Below, one piece after another: positions 35,007-43,787 of a stretch of 64,000 nt of DNA (position 1 is its first letter; each line of letters opens with the position of its first letter). Source of the stretch: Salinactinospora qingdaonensis (GTDB lineage Bacteria; Actinomycetota; Actinomycetes; Streptosporangiales; Streptosporangiaceae). Under the pieces are notes generated by a model that did no database searches, was not told the origin of the DNA, and saw only the letters and a program-made list of their open reading frames with translations. A program made the position numbers and the translations under genes. The stretch is taken from assembly GCF_039539445.1 (NCBI RefSeq), contig NZ_BAABDD010000007.1:62001-126000 (forward strand), in the 5' to 3' direction.

Positions 35007-36437
35007 GTGAAGGTTGGCGATAGGCGGATCAACGGCCGGCTACTCGCCAGGTTGATTGGGTCCAATCTGGCGGAGCGGCCCTACTATCTGGCCATCGGGC
35101 GCGCGATCAGCGGGCTCGTTCTCGACGGCCGGGTCCCCACCCACACGCGGCTGCCCGCCGAGCGCGACCTCGCCACCGCTGTGGGGGTGAGCCGCAACAC
35201 CGTCACCGCCGCCTACGCCTGGCTGCGCGAGAACGGTTACCTCGACAGCCGGCAGGGGGCGGGCAGTTGGACGGTCCTGCCCAACACCACTGCGGGCACC
35301 GCAACCCCGTTCGTGCCCCACACCGAGCACATCGACCTCGGCGTTGCCGCCCCGGCCGCCATCGACGGCCTGGACGAGGCCGCTCGTCTGGCTGCCGACC
35401 ACCTCACCGCCCACCTCGGTGGGCAGGGCTACGGTCCCTACGGCCTGCCCGAACTCCGCCACGCCATCGCCCGGCGCTATGTCGAACGCGGCCTGCCCAC
35501 CACCCCCGAGCAGATCTTCGTGACCAACGGCGCGCAGCAGGGCGTCGCGTTGCTGATGGAACTTCTGGCCGAGCCGGGCGAGTCAGTCCTCGTGGAGTCG
35601 CCCACCTACCCCCATCCGCTCGCCACACTGCGCCACCTCGGCGCCCGCCTGCGCACCGTCGGCGTCTCGCAGCAAGGCTGGGACATGGACTATGTCGTCG
35701 ACGCCTTCCGGCAGTACCACCCGCGTCTGGCCTATCTGCTGCCCGACTTCCAAAACCCCACCGGCGCCCTGATGGACGACACCGAACGCCGCAGCCTGGT
35801 CGCCGAGGCGCGCCGGGCCAGAACATCGCTCATCGTCGACGAGACCGTCGCCGAGTTGGCCATCGACGCCGGCGACCAGCCCGCGCCCATGGCCGCCTAC
35901 GATGACGACGGCCGGGTCTTCACCGTGGGCTCGGCGGCCAAACTGTTGTGGGGCGGGCTGCGCATCGGCTGGATTCGCTGCGCAGCGCCGATGGTGTCGC
36001 GGCTGATGACGTTGCGCCAGCGCTTCGACCTCTCCAGTCCCATCCTGGAGCAGTTGACGGTCACCCACCTCCTCGCCGACGTGGTGCGCGTACGCGCCGA
36101 ACGCAGCAGCGAGCTGCGCCGCAACCGCGACGCTCTCGTGACCGCCCTCCGCTCCCACCTGCCCAATTGGCGCTTCACCACCCCTAGCGGCGGGCTGGTG
36201 ATCTGGGCCAAGCTGCCCCAACCCGTGGCCACCACCCTGGGCGAGACCGCGCTCAGCCACGGTGTCCACCCGGCTCCCGGACCGGTGTTTGGAGCAGAGG
36301 GCACCATGGAGCACTACGTGCGCCTGGCCTACACCCATCCCCCCGAAGTCCTCACCGACGCCGTGCGTCGCCTCGCCGGCGCCTACGCCGACACCGTCGC
36401 CCGCCCCGCTCCCGCCGCCCGCGAACTCTACGTCTAG
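35007..36437 (+). CDS. yczR: MocR-type regulator (GntR-aminotransferase), YczR-like
   Basis: A 476-residue fusion. A GntR winged helix (about residues 15-85; PAERDLATAVGVSRNTVTAAYAWLRENGYL) joins a fold-type I aminotransferase domain (about 120-460). TNGAQQGVALLMELLAEPGESVLVE, the Asp in YLLPDFQNPTG and the Lys in TVGSAAKLLWGGLRIGW show an intact PLP pocket. Its placement opposite yczE points to YczR. MocR proteins usually sense PLP or amino-acid derivatives. The GTG start has GAGGAAG eight bases upstream. Confidence 0.88.
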   Translation: MKVGDRRINGRLLARLIGSNLAERPYYLAIGRAISGLVLDGRVPTHTRLPAERDLATAVGVSRNTVTAAYAWLRENGYLDSRQGAGSWTVLPNTTAGTATPFVPHTEHIDLGVAAPAAIDGLDEAARLAADHLTAHLGGQGYGPYGLPELRHAIARRYVERGLPTTPEQIFVTNGAQQGVALLMELLAEPGESVLVESPTYPHPLATLRHLGARLRTVGVSQQGWDMDYVVDAFRQYHPRLAYLLPDFQNPTGALMDDTERRSLVAEARRARTSLIVDETVAELAIDAGDQPAPMAAYDDDGRVFTVGSAAKLLWGGLRIGWIRCAAPMVSRLMTLRQRFDLSSPILEQLTVTHLLADVVRVRAERSSELRRNRDALVTALRSHLPNWRFTTPSGGLVIWAKLPQPVATTLGETALSHGVHPAPGPVFGAEGTMEHYVRLAYTHPPEVLTDAVRRLAGAYADTVARPAPAARELYV

Positions 36438-36765
36438 CCGGGCTGGCCCGGGAAGGCAGGACCTGCTTCGCGGGACCCCAGCGAGCGCACGGCCCCTATC
36501 CCGGTCCGAGCCGGCGGCCTCGGCCGATACCCTTAGCTCACGGCCAACTGGCCGCATCGAGCCAGCACAGCCAATTGTCAGTGCCTCCCGCTAGGCTGAG
36601 CGCCACAATCGGCTCGCCATCGCGCGTGATGGTGGTGCGGTGTCACCACGACACCCCCGAGCCGCTTTGGGAGCGGCTTCGCCCCACCTTCTAGGGTGGA
36701 AGAGAAGGCGGGAACCGAGCCGCGCTCGTCCGAGACGCCCCGCCACCGCCGAGGGAGGTGCACCC
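36438..36765. other. moaA upstream region
   Basis: About 330 bases with no gene. Three consecutive hairpins lie at 36639-36699. Confidence 0.5.
36639..36699 (+). promoter_or_regulatory. three-hairpin leader upstream of moaA
   Basis: Stems GGTGTC/GACACC (36639-36655), AGCCGCT/AGCGGCT (36660-36678) and CCACC/GGTGG (36684-36699) follow each other, ending 67 bases before the moaA ATG. It could be an mRNA control element; the known Moco RNA motif could not be confirmed by eye. Alternatively the middle hairpin is a terminator of the upstream gene. Confidence 0.4.
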
Positions 36766-37755
36766 ATGCTGGCCGATTCCTATGGCAGGATCGCCACCGA
36801 TCTCCGCGTTTCCCTGACCGACCGTTGCAATCTGCGCTGCACGTACTGCATGCCGGCCGAAGGTTTGGAGTGGTTGCCCAAGCCAGAACTGCTCACCGAC
36901 GAGGAGGTGCTGCGGCTCATCCGCATCGGTGTCACCCTGCTTGGTATCGACGAGGTGCGTTTCACCGGGGGCGAGCCGCTGCTGCGGCGCGGCCTGGCCG
37001 ACATCGTGGCCGGTACGGCCGCCATGAGCCCGCGCCCCAAGACAGCGCTGACCACCAACGGCATCGGTCTGGCCCGCACCGCCTCGACCCTGGCCTCCGC
37101 CGGCCTGGACCGGGTCAACGTCTCCCTCGACACGTTGCGCGGCGACCGTTTTGAGCAGTTGGCTCGGCGCCGCAGGCTCGACGACGTCTTGGCGGGCATG
37201 GCCGGCGCCGCCGAGGCGGGGCTCACCCCCGTCAAAGTCAACACCGTGCTGATGCGCGACATCAACGATGACGAGGCTGTCGATCTCCTCCACTTCTGTC
37301 TGGAGCACGGCTACCAGTTGCGGTTCATCGAGCAGATGCCGCTCGACGCCCAGCACGGCTGGCGCCGCGACACCATGATCACCGCCGACGAGATTTTCGC
37401 CCACCTGCGTTCGGTCTTCACACTGGAACCGGCCGACACCCACACCCGCGGTAGCGCCCCGGCGGAACTGTTCTACGTCGACGGTGGTCCCGCCACGGTG
37501 GGTGTCATCGGGTCGGTCACGCGCCCCTTCTGCGGCGCCTGCGATCGGGTGCGGCTGACCGCCGACGGCCAGATCCGCAACTGCCTGTTCGCCCGCGAGG
37601 AGTCCGATCTGCGCACCCCGCTGCGCGAGGGGGCCAGCGACGAGGAGATCGCCGAGCGCTGGCGCGCCGCGGTGGCCCGCAAGATGCCTGGCCATGGCAT
37701 CAACAACCCCGACTTTCTCCAGCCCGTCCGCTCCATGTCGGCTATCGGCGGCTGA
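36766..37755 (+). CDS. moaA: GTP 3',8-cyclase MoaA
   Basis: A 329-residue radical SAM enzyme that makes (8S)-3',8-cyclo-7,8-dihydro-GTP, the first step of molybdenum cofactor synthesis. The SAM cluster cysteines are C21, C25 and C28 (CNLRCTYC). The C-terminal cluster cysteines are in FCGACDRVRLTADGQIRNCLF, and the chain ends in the required Gly-Gly. FTGGEPLLR is the SAM-binding GGE motif. ATG at 36766 has GAGGGAGG seven bases upstream. mobA lies 3.4 kb downstream; moaC, moaE and moeA are not in the window. Confidence 0.96.
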   Translation: MLADSYGRIATDLRVSLTDRCNLRCTYCMPAEGLEWLPKPELLTDEEVLRLIRIGVTLLGIDEVRFTGGEPLLRRGLADIVAGTAAMSPRPKTALTTNGIGLARTASTLASAGLDRVNVSLDTLRGDRFEQLARRRRLDDVLAGMAGAAEAGLTPVKVNTVLMRDINDDEAVDLLHFCLEHGYQLRFIEQMPLDAQHGWRRDTMITADEIFAHLRSVFTLEPADTHTRGSAPAELFYVDGGPATVGVIGSVTRPFCGACDRVRLTADGQIRNCLFAREESDLRTPLREGASDEEIAERWRAAVARKMPGHGINNPDFLQPVRSMSAIGG

Positions 37756-37971
37756 GGCCGCGACTTCCGCCGCCCCTGCGGCTACGAGAGCACTTTCCGT
37801 CGGGCTGGTTCGGCGCACCAGCTCCGACGGCGGGCGCGCCAGGCGAGGTGTAGCCGTTGGGAAGTGGCAAGGGCGAAAAACCCGTTGCCTCGAATGGCCG
37901 GTTCTGGCGTTATGGAGACGGCGCTGCGGCGCCGGCGACTCACCCCTGTACCACGGCGAAGGAGGTGGCCC

Positions 37972-39159
37972 ATGCCCTATACCGAAACGCCCGGCAGTCG
38001 CGTGCCGATCCGTATGTGGGCCGACCCGCACACGGTCGAAGACGCCGCCATGGGCCAACTCCAGCGGGTCACCATGTTGCCGTGGGTCCATGGAGTGGCC
38101 GTCATGCCAGATGTTCACTATGGCAAGGGAGCCACGGTCGGCTCGGTCATCGCTATGCGCGACGCCGTCTGTCCAGCCGCCGTCGGGGTGGATATCGGCT
38201 GCGGCATGACCGCAGTGCGCTCCACACTCACCGCCCAGGACCTCCCCGACGACTTGAGGCGGCTGCGCTCAGAGTTGGAGCGCGCCATCCCGGTCGGCCA
38301 GCGGGCCCACAACCGCCCCGTGGACCCGGGACGCGTCTATGGGCTGCGCACCAGCGGCTGGGATGAGTTCTGGCGGGAGTTTGACCGGCTGGCCCCGACA
38401 GTACAGTCGCGCCGAGAGCGAGCCGCTCGCCAGATCGGAACGCTAGGGGGCGGTAACCACTTCCTGGAGGTCTGTGTCGACGACGAGGGCGCGGTGTGGG
38501 TCGTTTTACACTCCGGATCGCGCAACATCGGCAAGGAGTTGGCCGAGTACCACATCGCCCGCGCCCAGCGGCTCCCGCACAACAAGGACCTGCCCGACCG
38601 GGATCTCGCGGTATTTGTCGCGGACACGCCGGAGATGGTCGACTATCGCCGCGACCTGTTCTGGGCTCAGGACTACGCGCGCCGCAACCGCGACGTCATG
38701 ATGGGGCTGGCCTGCGAGGTGGTGCGCCGCCAGTTTCCCGGCGTCCGGTTCCCGCAGTGGATCTCTTGTCATCACAACTACGTGGCCGAGGAGACCTACG
38801 GCGACACTGACGTGCTGGTCACCCGTAAGGGCGCGATCCGCGCCGGCCGCGGTGACGTGGGCATCATCCCTGGCTCTATGGCCACGGGAACCTACATTGT
38901 GCGGGGGGTGGGCAATGAGGCATCGTTCAACTCCGCCTCGCACGGTGCGGGCCGGCGCATGAGCCGTTCCAAGGCCCGCAAGACGTTCACCGAAGCCGAT
39001 CTCGTGGCGCAGACCCAAGGCGTGGAGTGCCGTACCGATGCCGGGGTCGTCGACGAGATTCCCGCGGCCTACAAGGATCTGTCGCAGGTCATGGACGCAC
39101 AGCGAGATCTCGTCGAGGTCGTCGCCCACCTGCGCCAGGTGGTGTGTGTCAAGGGTTGA
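37972..39159 (+). CDS. rtcB: RNA ligase RtcB
   Basis: A 395-residue GTP-dependent 3'-phosphate/5'-OH RNA ligase for RNA repair. Motifs: VGVDIGCGM (metal cysteine), LGGGNHFLEV, SCHHNYV, and SHGAGRRMSR with the guanylylated histidine. It is of the shorter bacterial type. ATG at 37972 has GGAGG six bases upstream. There is no adjacent rtcA or archease, so it stands alone with its own terminator. Confidence 0.95.
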   Translation: MPYTETPGSRVPIRMWADPHTVEDAAMGQLQRVTMLPWVHGVAVMPDVHYGKGATVGSVIAMRDAVCPAAVGVDIGCGMTAVRSTLTAQDLPDDLRRLRSELERAIPVGQRAHNRPVDPGRVYGLRTSGWDEFWREFDRLAPTVQSRRERAARQIGTLGGGNHFLEVCVDDEGAVWVVLHSGSRNIGKELAEYHIARAQRLPHNKDLPDRDLAVFVADTPEMVDYRRDLFWAQDYARRNRDVMMGLACEVVRRQFPGVRFPQWISCHHNYVAEETYGDTDVLVTRKGAIRAGRGDVGIIPGSMATGTYIVRGVGNEASFNSASHGAGRRMSRSKARKTFTEADLVAQTQGVECRTDAGVVDEIPAAYKDLSQVMDAQRDLVEVVAHLRQVVCVKG

Positions 39160-39190
39160 GGGCCCGGACGGTCGACCGCCCGAGCCGGTC

Positions 39191-39232
39191 GGGGCGGAAT
39201 CGGAGACTAATTCCGCGGCCGCCCCTGTTTTC
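39191..39232 (+). terminator. rtcB terminator
   Basis: GGGGCGG/CCGCCCC stem with inner AAT/ATT pairing, followed by TGTTTTC, 30 bases after the rtcB stop. Confidence 0.7.
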
Positions 39233-39787
39233 GGGTATCCGTTAGTCGGTGGTGGGCGTTACCCGTGCAGTTGTTTTCCGTTTTGCTGGAATCGCTTCTT
39301 TCCCAAGGGCGGCCACCTATTTCTGTCCCCCTCCTGCGTCCCATTTCCGGCAGGCTACTATCGCGGGGATCAGCATCATGTCGGCATAGGGCTGAGTTGG
39401 TGCTGTGCCGTTATGGAATAGTGGTGCGTCGGTAGCACCCTGGGCACTGGTGTGGCCTCACCGGTGATGGCCGCCGGGCCGCTGCTTCCTTTAGCGCGTA
39501 TCTGGCGCGCATCCGTGATCGGGACACACCTTTTCCAAACCGATCGACGGCTTATTCCGTGCCCGCCGTAGCCATTGCGCTACAGATCGCCGATAGGATA
39601 GATCAACTCGCCTGAAACAGGCGCGCGTTTACCGCGCTGCGTCATTTTTTCGTCGCTGGAGTGGCCGGTATTTCATAACGATTCCCATCTATGCGGTTTC
39701 GTCTATTGCCGCAAGGGCAGTCTCAGCCGTGGAGTCCCGACCTCCGGTTTCCCCTGAAACCGGGCGATTGTGACATGGGAGATAGTA
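39233..39787. other. gene-free stretch, lower GC
   Basis: About 550 bases with no credible gene. Adjacent hairpins CGCCTG-aaa-CAGGCG (39609-39623) and GCGCG/CGCGC are followed by TTTTTT at 39644, a terminator-like arrangement on the plus strand with no known gene before it. This could mark an unannotated small RNA. Confidence 0.4.
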
Positions 39788-40372
39788 ATGAACACGAGCT
39801 TGATCATCGGTGCTCTCCTATGCGTCGCTGTCGCGGCGGTAGCGATCGCCGGGACGCTCGTGCTGCTGTCTCAACGGCGGCGTCGCCACCTTCGCGCCAG
39901 GTTCGGTCCGGAGTACGAGCGGGAGGTCCACCGCCGCGGCAGCCGACTCACCGCCGAGCGCGCGTTGGCCCACAGGCAAAGACGCCATGCACGGTTCCAC
40001 TTGCGCTCCCTGCCCGCCTATGAGCGCGACGAATACACCGAGGAGTGGAGCCGCATCCGGGAACGCTTCGTCGACACGCCCCTGGCAGCGGTACACGCAG
40101 CCGATGACCTGGTGACGAAGGTGATGGCGGCGTGCGGCTACCCGGTGGGCGACCATGACCAGCAAATCGCCGATCTCTCGGTCGACCACGTCGACACGGT
40201 CGAGGAGTACCGGCGGGCCCGCGAGATCGTGGCCCGCGCCGAAGGCGGCGGCGCTACGACCGAGGATCTGCGCACGGCCATGGTCCACTACCGCGCGCTC
40301 GTCTCGGCCCTGGTCGGGCGCGACCTCCCCCGGAAGCGTCCCGCCCCCTCCGATGTCGGTGAGCTCCAGTGA
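39788..40372 (+). CDS. membrane-anchored protein of unknown function
   Basis: A 194-residue protein with one N-terminal membrane helix (LIIGALLCVAVAAVAIAGTLVLL), then a basic helical region and a C-terminal domain (EEWSRIRERFVDTPLAAVHAADDLV, then TEDLRTAMVHYRALVSALVGRD). The same domain ends the next protein, so the two are paralogues. It has similarities to unnamed actinobacterial proteins only. ATG at 39788 has GGGAGA seven bases upstream. Confidence 0.7.
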   Translation: MNTSLIIGALLCVAVAAVAIAGTLVLLSQRRRRHLRARFGPEYEREVHRRGSRLTAERALAHRQRRHARFHLRSLPAYERDEYTEEWSRIRERFVDTPLAAVHAADDLVTKVMAACGYPVGDHDQQIADLSVDHVDTVEEYRRAREIVARAEGGGATTEDLRTAMVHYRALVSALVGRDLPRKRPAPSDVGELQ

Positions 40373-40461
40373 CCTCGGCTGCCTGTTGACCTCACACCCT
40401 CGATCGATGCTTGCAAGCGCCGGCTCCCCAACGGAGCCCCGCGGCGAATGGAGACAGTTCG

Positions 40462-41082
40462 GTGAACCCCGACAGTGGCGCCCCCGCAGGGCGCACCCCC
40501 ATGAGCGCCGACGACGCCGCCACGCTCAGGAGGCGTGAGGCGCGCTGGAACTGGCGCGCCGAGAAGCGGCGAGCCGAGATGACAGCCCGCAGCGACGCCT
40601 CCGTGAACCCCATTAGCTGGGAAAGCGAGGAGCAGTCCACCGACGGCGCCCCGGAACAGCCCGAGCCCGCCCCCGCGGCGGCGGCCGATGAACCCGCCCC
40701 CGAACCAGCCGATACGGCTCAGCACTCCGAGCGCGACGAACAGGCCGCAACCACCGCGCCCAGCGCGACGAGCGCAGCCGAGGAGGCCCCGGCGGCCGTC
40801 GAGCCCGGTGCGCCGCTGGTCGAACCGGTGGCCGCCGAGCGGCTGCGGCGCCGCTGGCGCGAGCTGCAAGGCGAGTTCGTCGACGACCCCACCGCCTCGG
40901 TACACGACGCCGATCAGCTCGTCGAGGAGGTTGTCGAAGCCGTCATCGCCACGCTCGGCGAGCGCCACCACAACGTGCAGCGACGCTGGCAGGACGGCGC
41001 GCCCGACACTGAGGAGCTACGCCTGACCTTGCGGGACTACCGCTCGCTGCTGCACCGGATGCTGGGCGACGCAACGAGCTGA
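40462..41082 (+). CDS. soluble paralogue of the preceding protein
   Basis: A 206-residue protein. The N-terminal half is disordered and rich in Glu, Ala and Pro, with a short basic helix (EARWNWRAEKRRAEMTAR). The C-terminal domain RRRWRELQGEFVDDPTASVHDADQLVEEVVEAV, then TEELRLTLRDYRSLLHRMLGD, parallels the preceding gene. It lacks the membrane helix. GTG at 40462 has GGAG nine bases upstream. The two are probably one transcript, with a 90-base gap. Function unknown. Confidence 0.7.
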   Translation: MNPDSGAPAGRTPMSADDAATLRRREARWNWRAEKRRAEMTARSDASVNPISWESEEQSTDGAPEQPEPAPAAAADEPAPEPADTAQHSERDEQAATTAPSATSAAEEAPAAVEPGAPLVEPVAAERLRRRWRELQGEFVDDPTASVHDADQLVEEVVEAVIATLGERHHNVQRRWQDGAPDTEELRLTLRDYRSLLHRMLGDATS

Positions 41083-41140
41083 GCTGCGTGGGGCTGCCGT
41101 AAGCTGCTGCCACGCCAGCCACGTCGCCGCGGAGGGGGTC

Positions 41141-41731
41141 ATGTCCTCGCTGGAGCCATTCGACGCCGTCATCTTGGCCGGGGGCCGGGCCCGGCGGTTG
41201 GGTGGGGCCGACAAGCCCGGCCTGGCGGTGGGCGAAACGACGCTGCTGGAGCGGGTGGCCGCCGCGGCCGGTGCCGCCCGGCGCACGGTCGTGGTGGGGC
41301 CGCCCCGGTCGCGCCCCTCGGCCAGCTATGTGCGCGAGGACCCGCCCGGCGGTGGCCCGGTGGCGGCCCTACGCGCCGGAATGGCGCTGGTCGACCAGCC
41401 GTGGCTGGCCTTGCTCGCCGGCGATCTGCCGTTCGTGCGCGCCGAGGCCCTCGACCGGCTGCGGCGGGAGGCGGCCCCGGACGCCGGAGCGGTCCTACTC
41501 GACCGGGAGGCCCACCCGCAGTGGCTGCTGGGCGTATGGCACACCGCGAGCCTGCGCGCCGCGCTCACCTCCTACCCGGGGCGCTCGCTGCGCGGCCTGC
41601 TCGCCCCGCTGGAGCCCGTGCGTCTGTCGCCGCAGCACCCCGACGACGTCACCGCACTCGACTGCGACACTCCTGAGGATCTGGCTCGCGCTCGGTCGGT
41701 CGCTGCCGCGGCGCCCGCCCCACCCGAGTGA
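41141..41731 (+). CDS. mobA: molybdenum cofactor guanylyltransferase
   Basis: A 196-residue nucleotidyltransferase with the signature LAGGRARRLGGADKPGL (residues 12-28), EDPPGGGPVAALRAG and the metal aspartate in LLAGDLPFVRAEAL. It adds GMP to molybdopterin to form MGD. FrdA-like or CofC/MobA-like relatives exist, but the GGADKP loop favours MobA. ATG at 41141 follows GGAGGGGG. The upstream pair of unknown genes may share its transcript (58-base gap). Confidence 0.87.
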   Translation: MSSLEPFDAVILAGGRARRLGGADKPGLAVGETTLLERVAAAAGAARRTVVVGPPRSRPSASYVREDPPGGGPVAALRAGMALVDQPWLALLAGDLPFVRAEALDRLRREAAPDAGAVLLDREAHPQWLLGVWHTASLRAALTSYPGRSLRGLLAPLEPVRLSPQHPDDVTALDCDTPEDLARARSVAAAAPAPPE

Positions 41732-41755
41732 GCCGCACGCGCCTGGACACGGCCC

Positions 41756-41995
41756 TCAGCCTTCGAACTCGCTGAACAGCACCGTCTCGCGCAGGAAGCC
41801 GCGCACATCGAGGAAGTTACTCAAAAACTCCACATGCTCGTCGCAGGCGAGCCACGTTTTCCTGCGGTCGGGGGTGTGAATCTTCGGGTTGTTCCACACC
41901 AGCACCCACCGGGCATCGGCCTGGCACCCCCTCCGGGAGCACAGCACCTCCTGCGGTGCGGTGGTCTCGTCGGGCTGGGCAGAGTCGTTGGACAT
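41756..41995 (-). CDS. small Cys-containing protein of unknown function
   Basis: A 79-residue protein. CSRRGCQADARWVLVWNNPKIHTPDRRKTWLACDEHVEFLSNFLDVRGFL has a CxxxxC plus CxxH arrangement that could bind zinc. Similar small proteins are common and conserved in actinobacteria without a known role. It converges on mobA, 24 bases apart, and lies downstream of the 6C RNA on the same strand, so its own promoter is probably between 41996 and 42080. Confidence 0.75.
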   Translation of the reverse strand: MSNDSAQPDETTAPQEVLCSRRGCQADARWVLVWNNPKIHTPDRRKTWLACDEHVEFLSNFLDVRGFLRETVLFSEFEG

Positions 41996-42086
41996 CGTCG
42001 GTTACCCCCGTAGGAGAGTCAGGAGAACAGTCGCGGTCGCTGGCAAGCCGGCGCAAGGAATCGGCAAAGGATTCCCCCTCTCATAG

Positions 42087-42132
42087 AAAAGGCGACGCCG
42101 GGTGGCTACGGGGGCAAACCACCCGGCGTCGC
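42087..42132 (-). terminator. 6C RNA intrinsic terminator
   Basis: Perfect 14-base-pair stem GCGACGCCGGGTGG / CCACCCGGCGTCGC read on the minus strand and followed by CCTTTTC. The loop carries CCCCCGT like the two upstream hairpins. Confidence 0.85.
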
Positions 42133-42199
42133 GCACGGTGTTCCGACGGGGGCTCGAAACACCGGCTATGCGCTTCGACGGGGGACCGAAGCGCTGATT
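42087..42199 (-). ncRNA. 6C small RNA
   Basis: On the minus strand three hairpins follow one another, at 42170-42194, 42136-42164 and 42092-42132. Each presents CCCCCGT in its loop; the last is a strong intrinsic terminator. This is the architecture of the actinobacterial 6C RNA (B11 in Mycobacterium tuberculosis), whose C-rich loops pair with G-rich ribosome binding sites of target mRNAs. In the classic description two hairpins carry the C-rich loops; here the terminator loop has the motif as well. The 5' end is inferred from the promoter at 42205-42234. Confidence 0.88.
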
Positions 42200-42204
42200 C
42201 CCAA

Positions 42205-42234
42205 TGTACACCGCTCATCCCCGGTATACGTCAA
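42205..42234 (-). promoter_or_regulatory. 6C RNA promoter
   Basis: Minus strand: -35 TTGACG (42229-42234), 18-base spacer, -10 TGTACA (42205-42210). Transcription should start six to seven bases downstream, just before the first hairpin. Confidence 0.65.
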
Positions 42235-42383
42235 GACTCTGTTACGACGTGATCTCGGGAGAGTCCCGCCCATTCGGTGGCCTTTGCCGCTCAAGCGCCG
42301 TCAATCGGTCGGTAAAAGACGCATGAGCTGACGTCTTTGCGGGTCAACTCCGGTCCAAGCATCTGCAAAAGTCGCGACTTCCC

Positions 42384-43787
42384 TTAGACCGCCTGGCTGA
42401 CCGTGGACATGTTGAAATCGGCGACGCGCAGGGGCGGCATGGCCGTGCGGGAGAACGCGGGACCCACGTCGCGTGACAGCGCGGGAACGGTGGCCCCCAC
42501 CTCGCTGACCCGATCTAACAGGTTCAACGGCGACTCGTTGAACCGGAAGTTGTTGACCGCGGCCGTGACCGCGCCGTCCTCCACGAGGTACACGCCGTCG
42601 CGCGTCAGGCCCGTCAGCAGCAGCGTCTGCGGGTCCACTTCCCTGATGTACCACAAACACGTCAGCAGGAGCCCCCGCTCGGTGCGCGCCACCATGTCGT
42701 CCAGGCTCGCCGAGGCCCCGGCCTGCCCCAACACCAGGTTGTCCCCCTCGGGGGTCAGCGCCATCCCGCTGCGCAGCGCCGAGTCGCGGGTCTGGCACAG
42801 CGCCGCCAACTCCCCGTCGCGAATCCAGTCGGTGCGCTCCAGCGCCAAACCGTTGTCGAACGCGGTGCAGCGCCGCCCCGGCGCGTCGGTGAGCACGAAC
42901 GGCGCCGCTTCCAGCCCCGGCTGCGCGGGGTCGCTGTGCAGCGTCAGCGGCAACGACGACAGCCGTTCACCCACGCGCGTGGTCCCCGCTTCGGCACCTG
43001 ACAGCGCGGTGCGCCCCTCCAGCGCGTCGCGGGCGCCCAGATTGGCGTAGAGCATGATGAGCAGGTCAGCACTAGCCTCGGGCGGCAGCAGCGTCTCGTA
43101 ACGGCCCGGCGGCAGTTCCACGCTGCGCTGCCCCCACCCGATGCGCCGCTCCAGTTCGGCGTCGAGCGCGTCGGCGTCGACGTCGGTGAAGTCGCGGGTG
43201 GTGCGGCCCACCCACGCCGAGTTGGCCCCCGCGCGCGAGCGCGCGTTGAGTTCGACGGTTCCCGCCGGCTGGTCATGACGTAGCCGCAGCCCGGTCGAGG
43301 AACCGAAGAACGCCGAGGTCATGGTGTGCTCGGCATAGCCGTACAGCGCTGTGCTCGACTCGGCGTGGCGCCCAAACGCCCGCCCCAGCCCGCGGGAGAA
43401 CTCCTCGAACACGCCGATCCCGGTCGTCGCCGGCGCCGCGTCCCAGTCCCCGCCGGCGGCCTCGGATTTGGTCAACAGCGGCTGCGCCCCCTCGACGGCG
43501 GGGGCGGCGCGGCTCGCCGCGTCGGCGGCGCCGACCAGATCGGGCAGTTCGTCCTCGCGCGGCCCCTCCCGCTCGACAACGCCGGCGGAGGTGCCCTGCG
43601 AGCCGTGCGTCAGCGCGATGACCGTGACGCTACGGCCGTGGGTGAGGCCGTTGGTGGTCAACGTGCTTCCGGCCCATCTCAGGTTGGCCGTGCCGGTCTC
43701 GCGCACGATCACCATGCAGTCGTCGGCGCGCGATAGCGCCAGCGCGCGTTCCACGGTGGACTGCGGTGACGACAGGGACTGGCTCAC
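42384..43787 (-). CDS. tldE: TldE/PmbA family metalloprotease subunit
   Basis: A 467-residue TldD/PmbA-family protein without the HExxxH motif, as expected for the TldE (PmbA) subunit. The C-terminal segment GLLLTCLWYIREVDPQTLLLTGLTRDGVYLVEDG is typical. TldD-TldE heterodimers clip peptides such as microcin B17 leader and CcdA. The GTG overlaps the tldD stop in GTGA with AGGAGG upstream, so the two are co-translated. Confidence 0.9.
   Translation of the reverse strand: MSQSLSSPQSTVERALALSRADDCMVIVRETGTANLRWAGSTLTTNGLTHGRSVTVIALTHGSQGTSAGVVEREGPREDELPDLVGAADAASRAAPAVEGAQPLLTKSEAAGGDWDAAPATTGIGVFEEFSRGLGRAFGRHAESSTALYGYAEHTMTSAFFGSSTGLRLRHDQPAGTVELNARSRAGANSAWVGRTTRDFTDVDADALDAELERRIGWGQRSVELPPGRYETLLPPEASADLLIMLYANLGARDALEGRTALSGAEAGTTRVGERLSSLPLTLHSDPAQPGLEAAPFVLTDAPGRRCTAFDNGLALERTDWIRDGELAALCQTRDSALRSGMALTPEGDNLVLGQAGASASLDDMVARTERGLLLTCLWYIREVDPQTLLLTGLTRDGVYLVEDGAVTAAVNNFRFNESPLNLLDRVSEVGATVPALSRDVGPAFSRTAMPPLRVADFNMSTVSQAV

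Noticed and set aside
36691..38118. 475-residue minus-strand open frame over moaA
   Set aside because: Antisense to MoaA, with no motif and no ribosome binding site.
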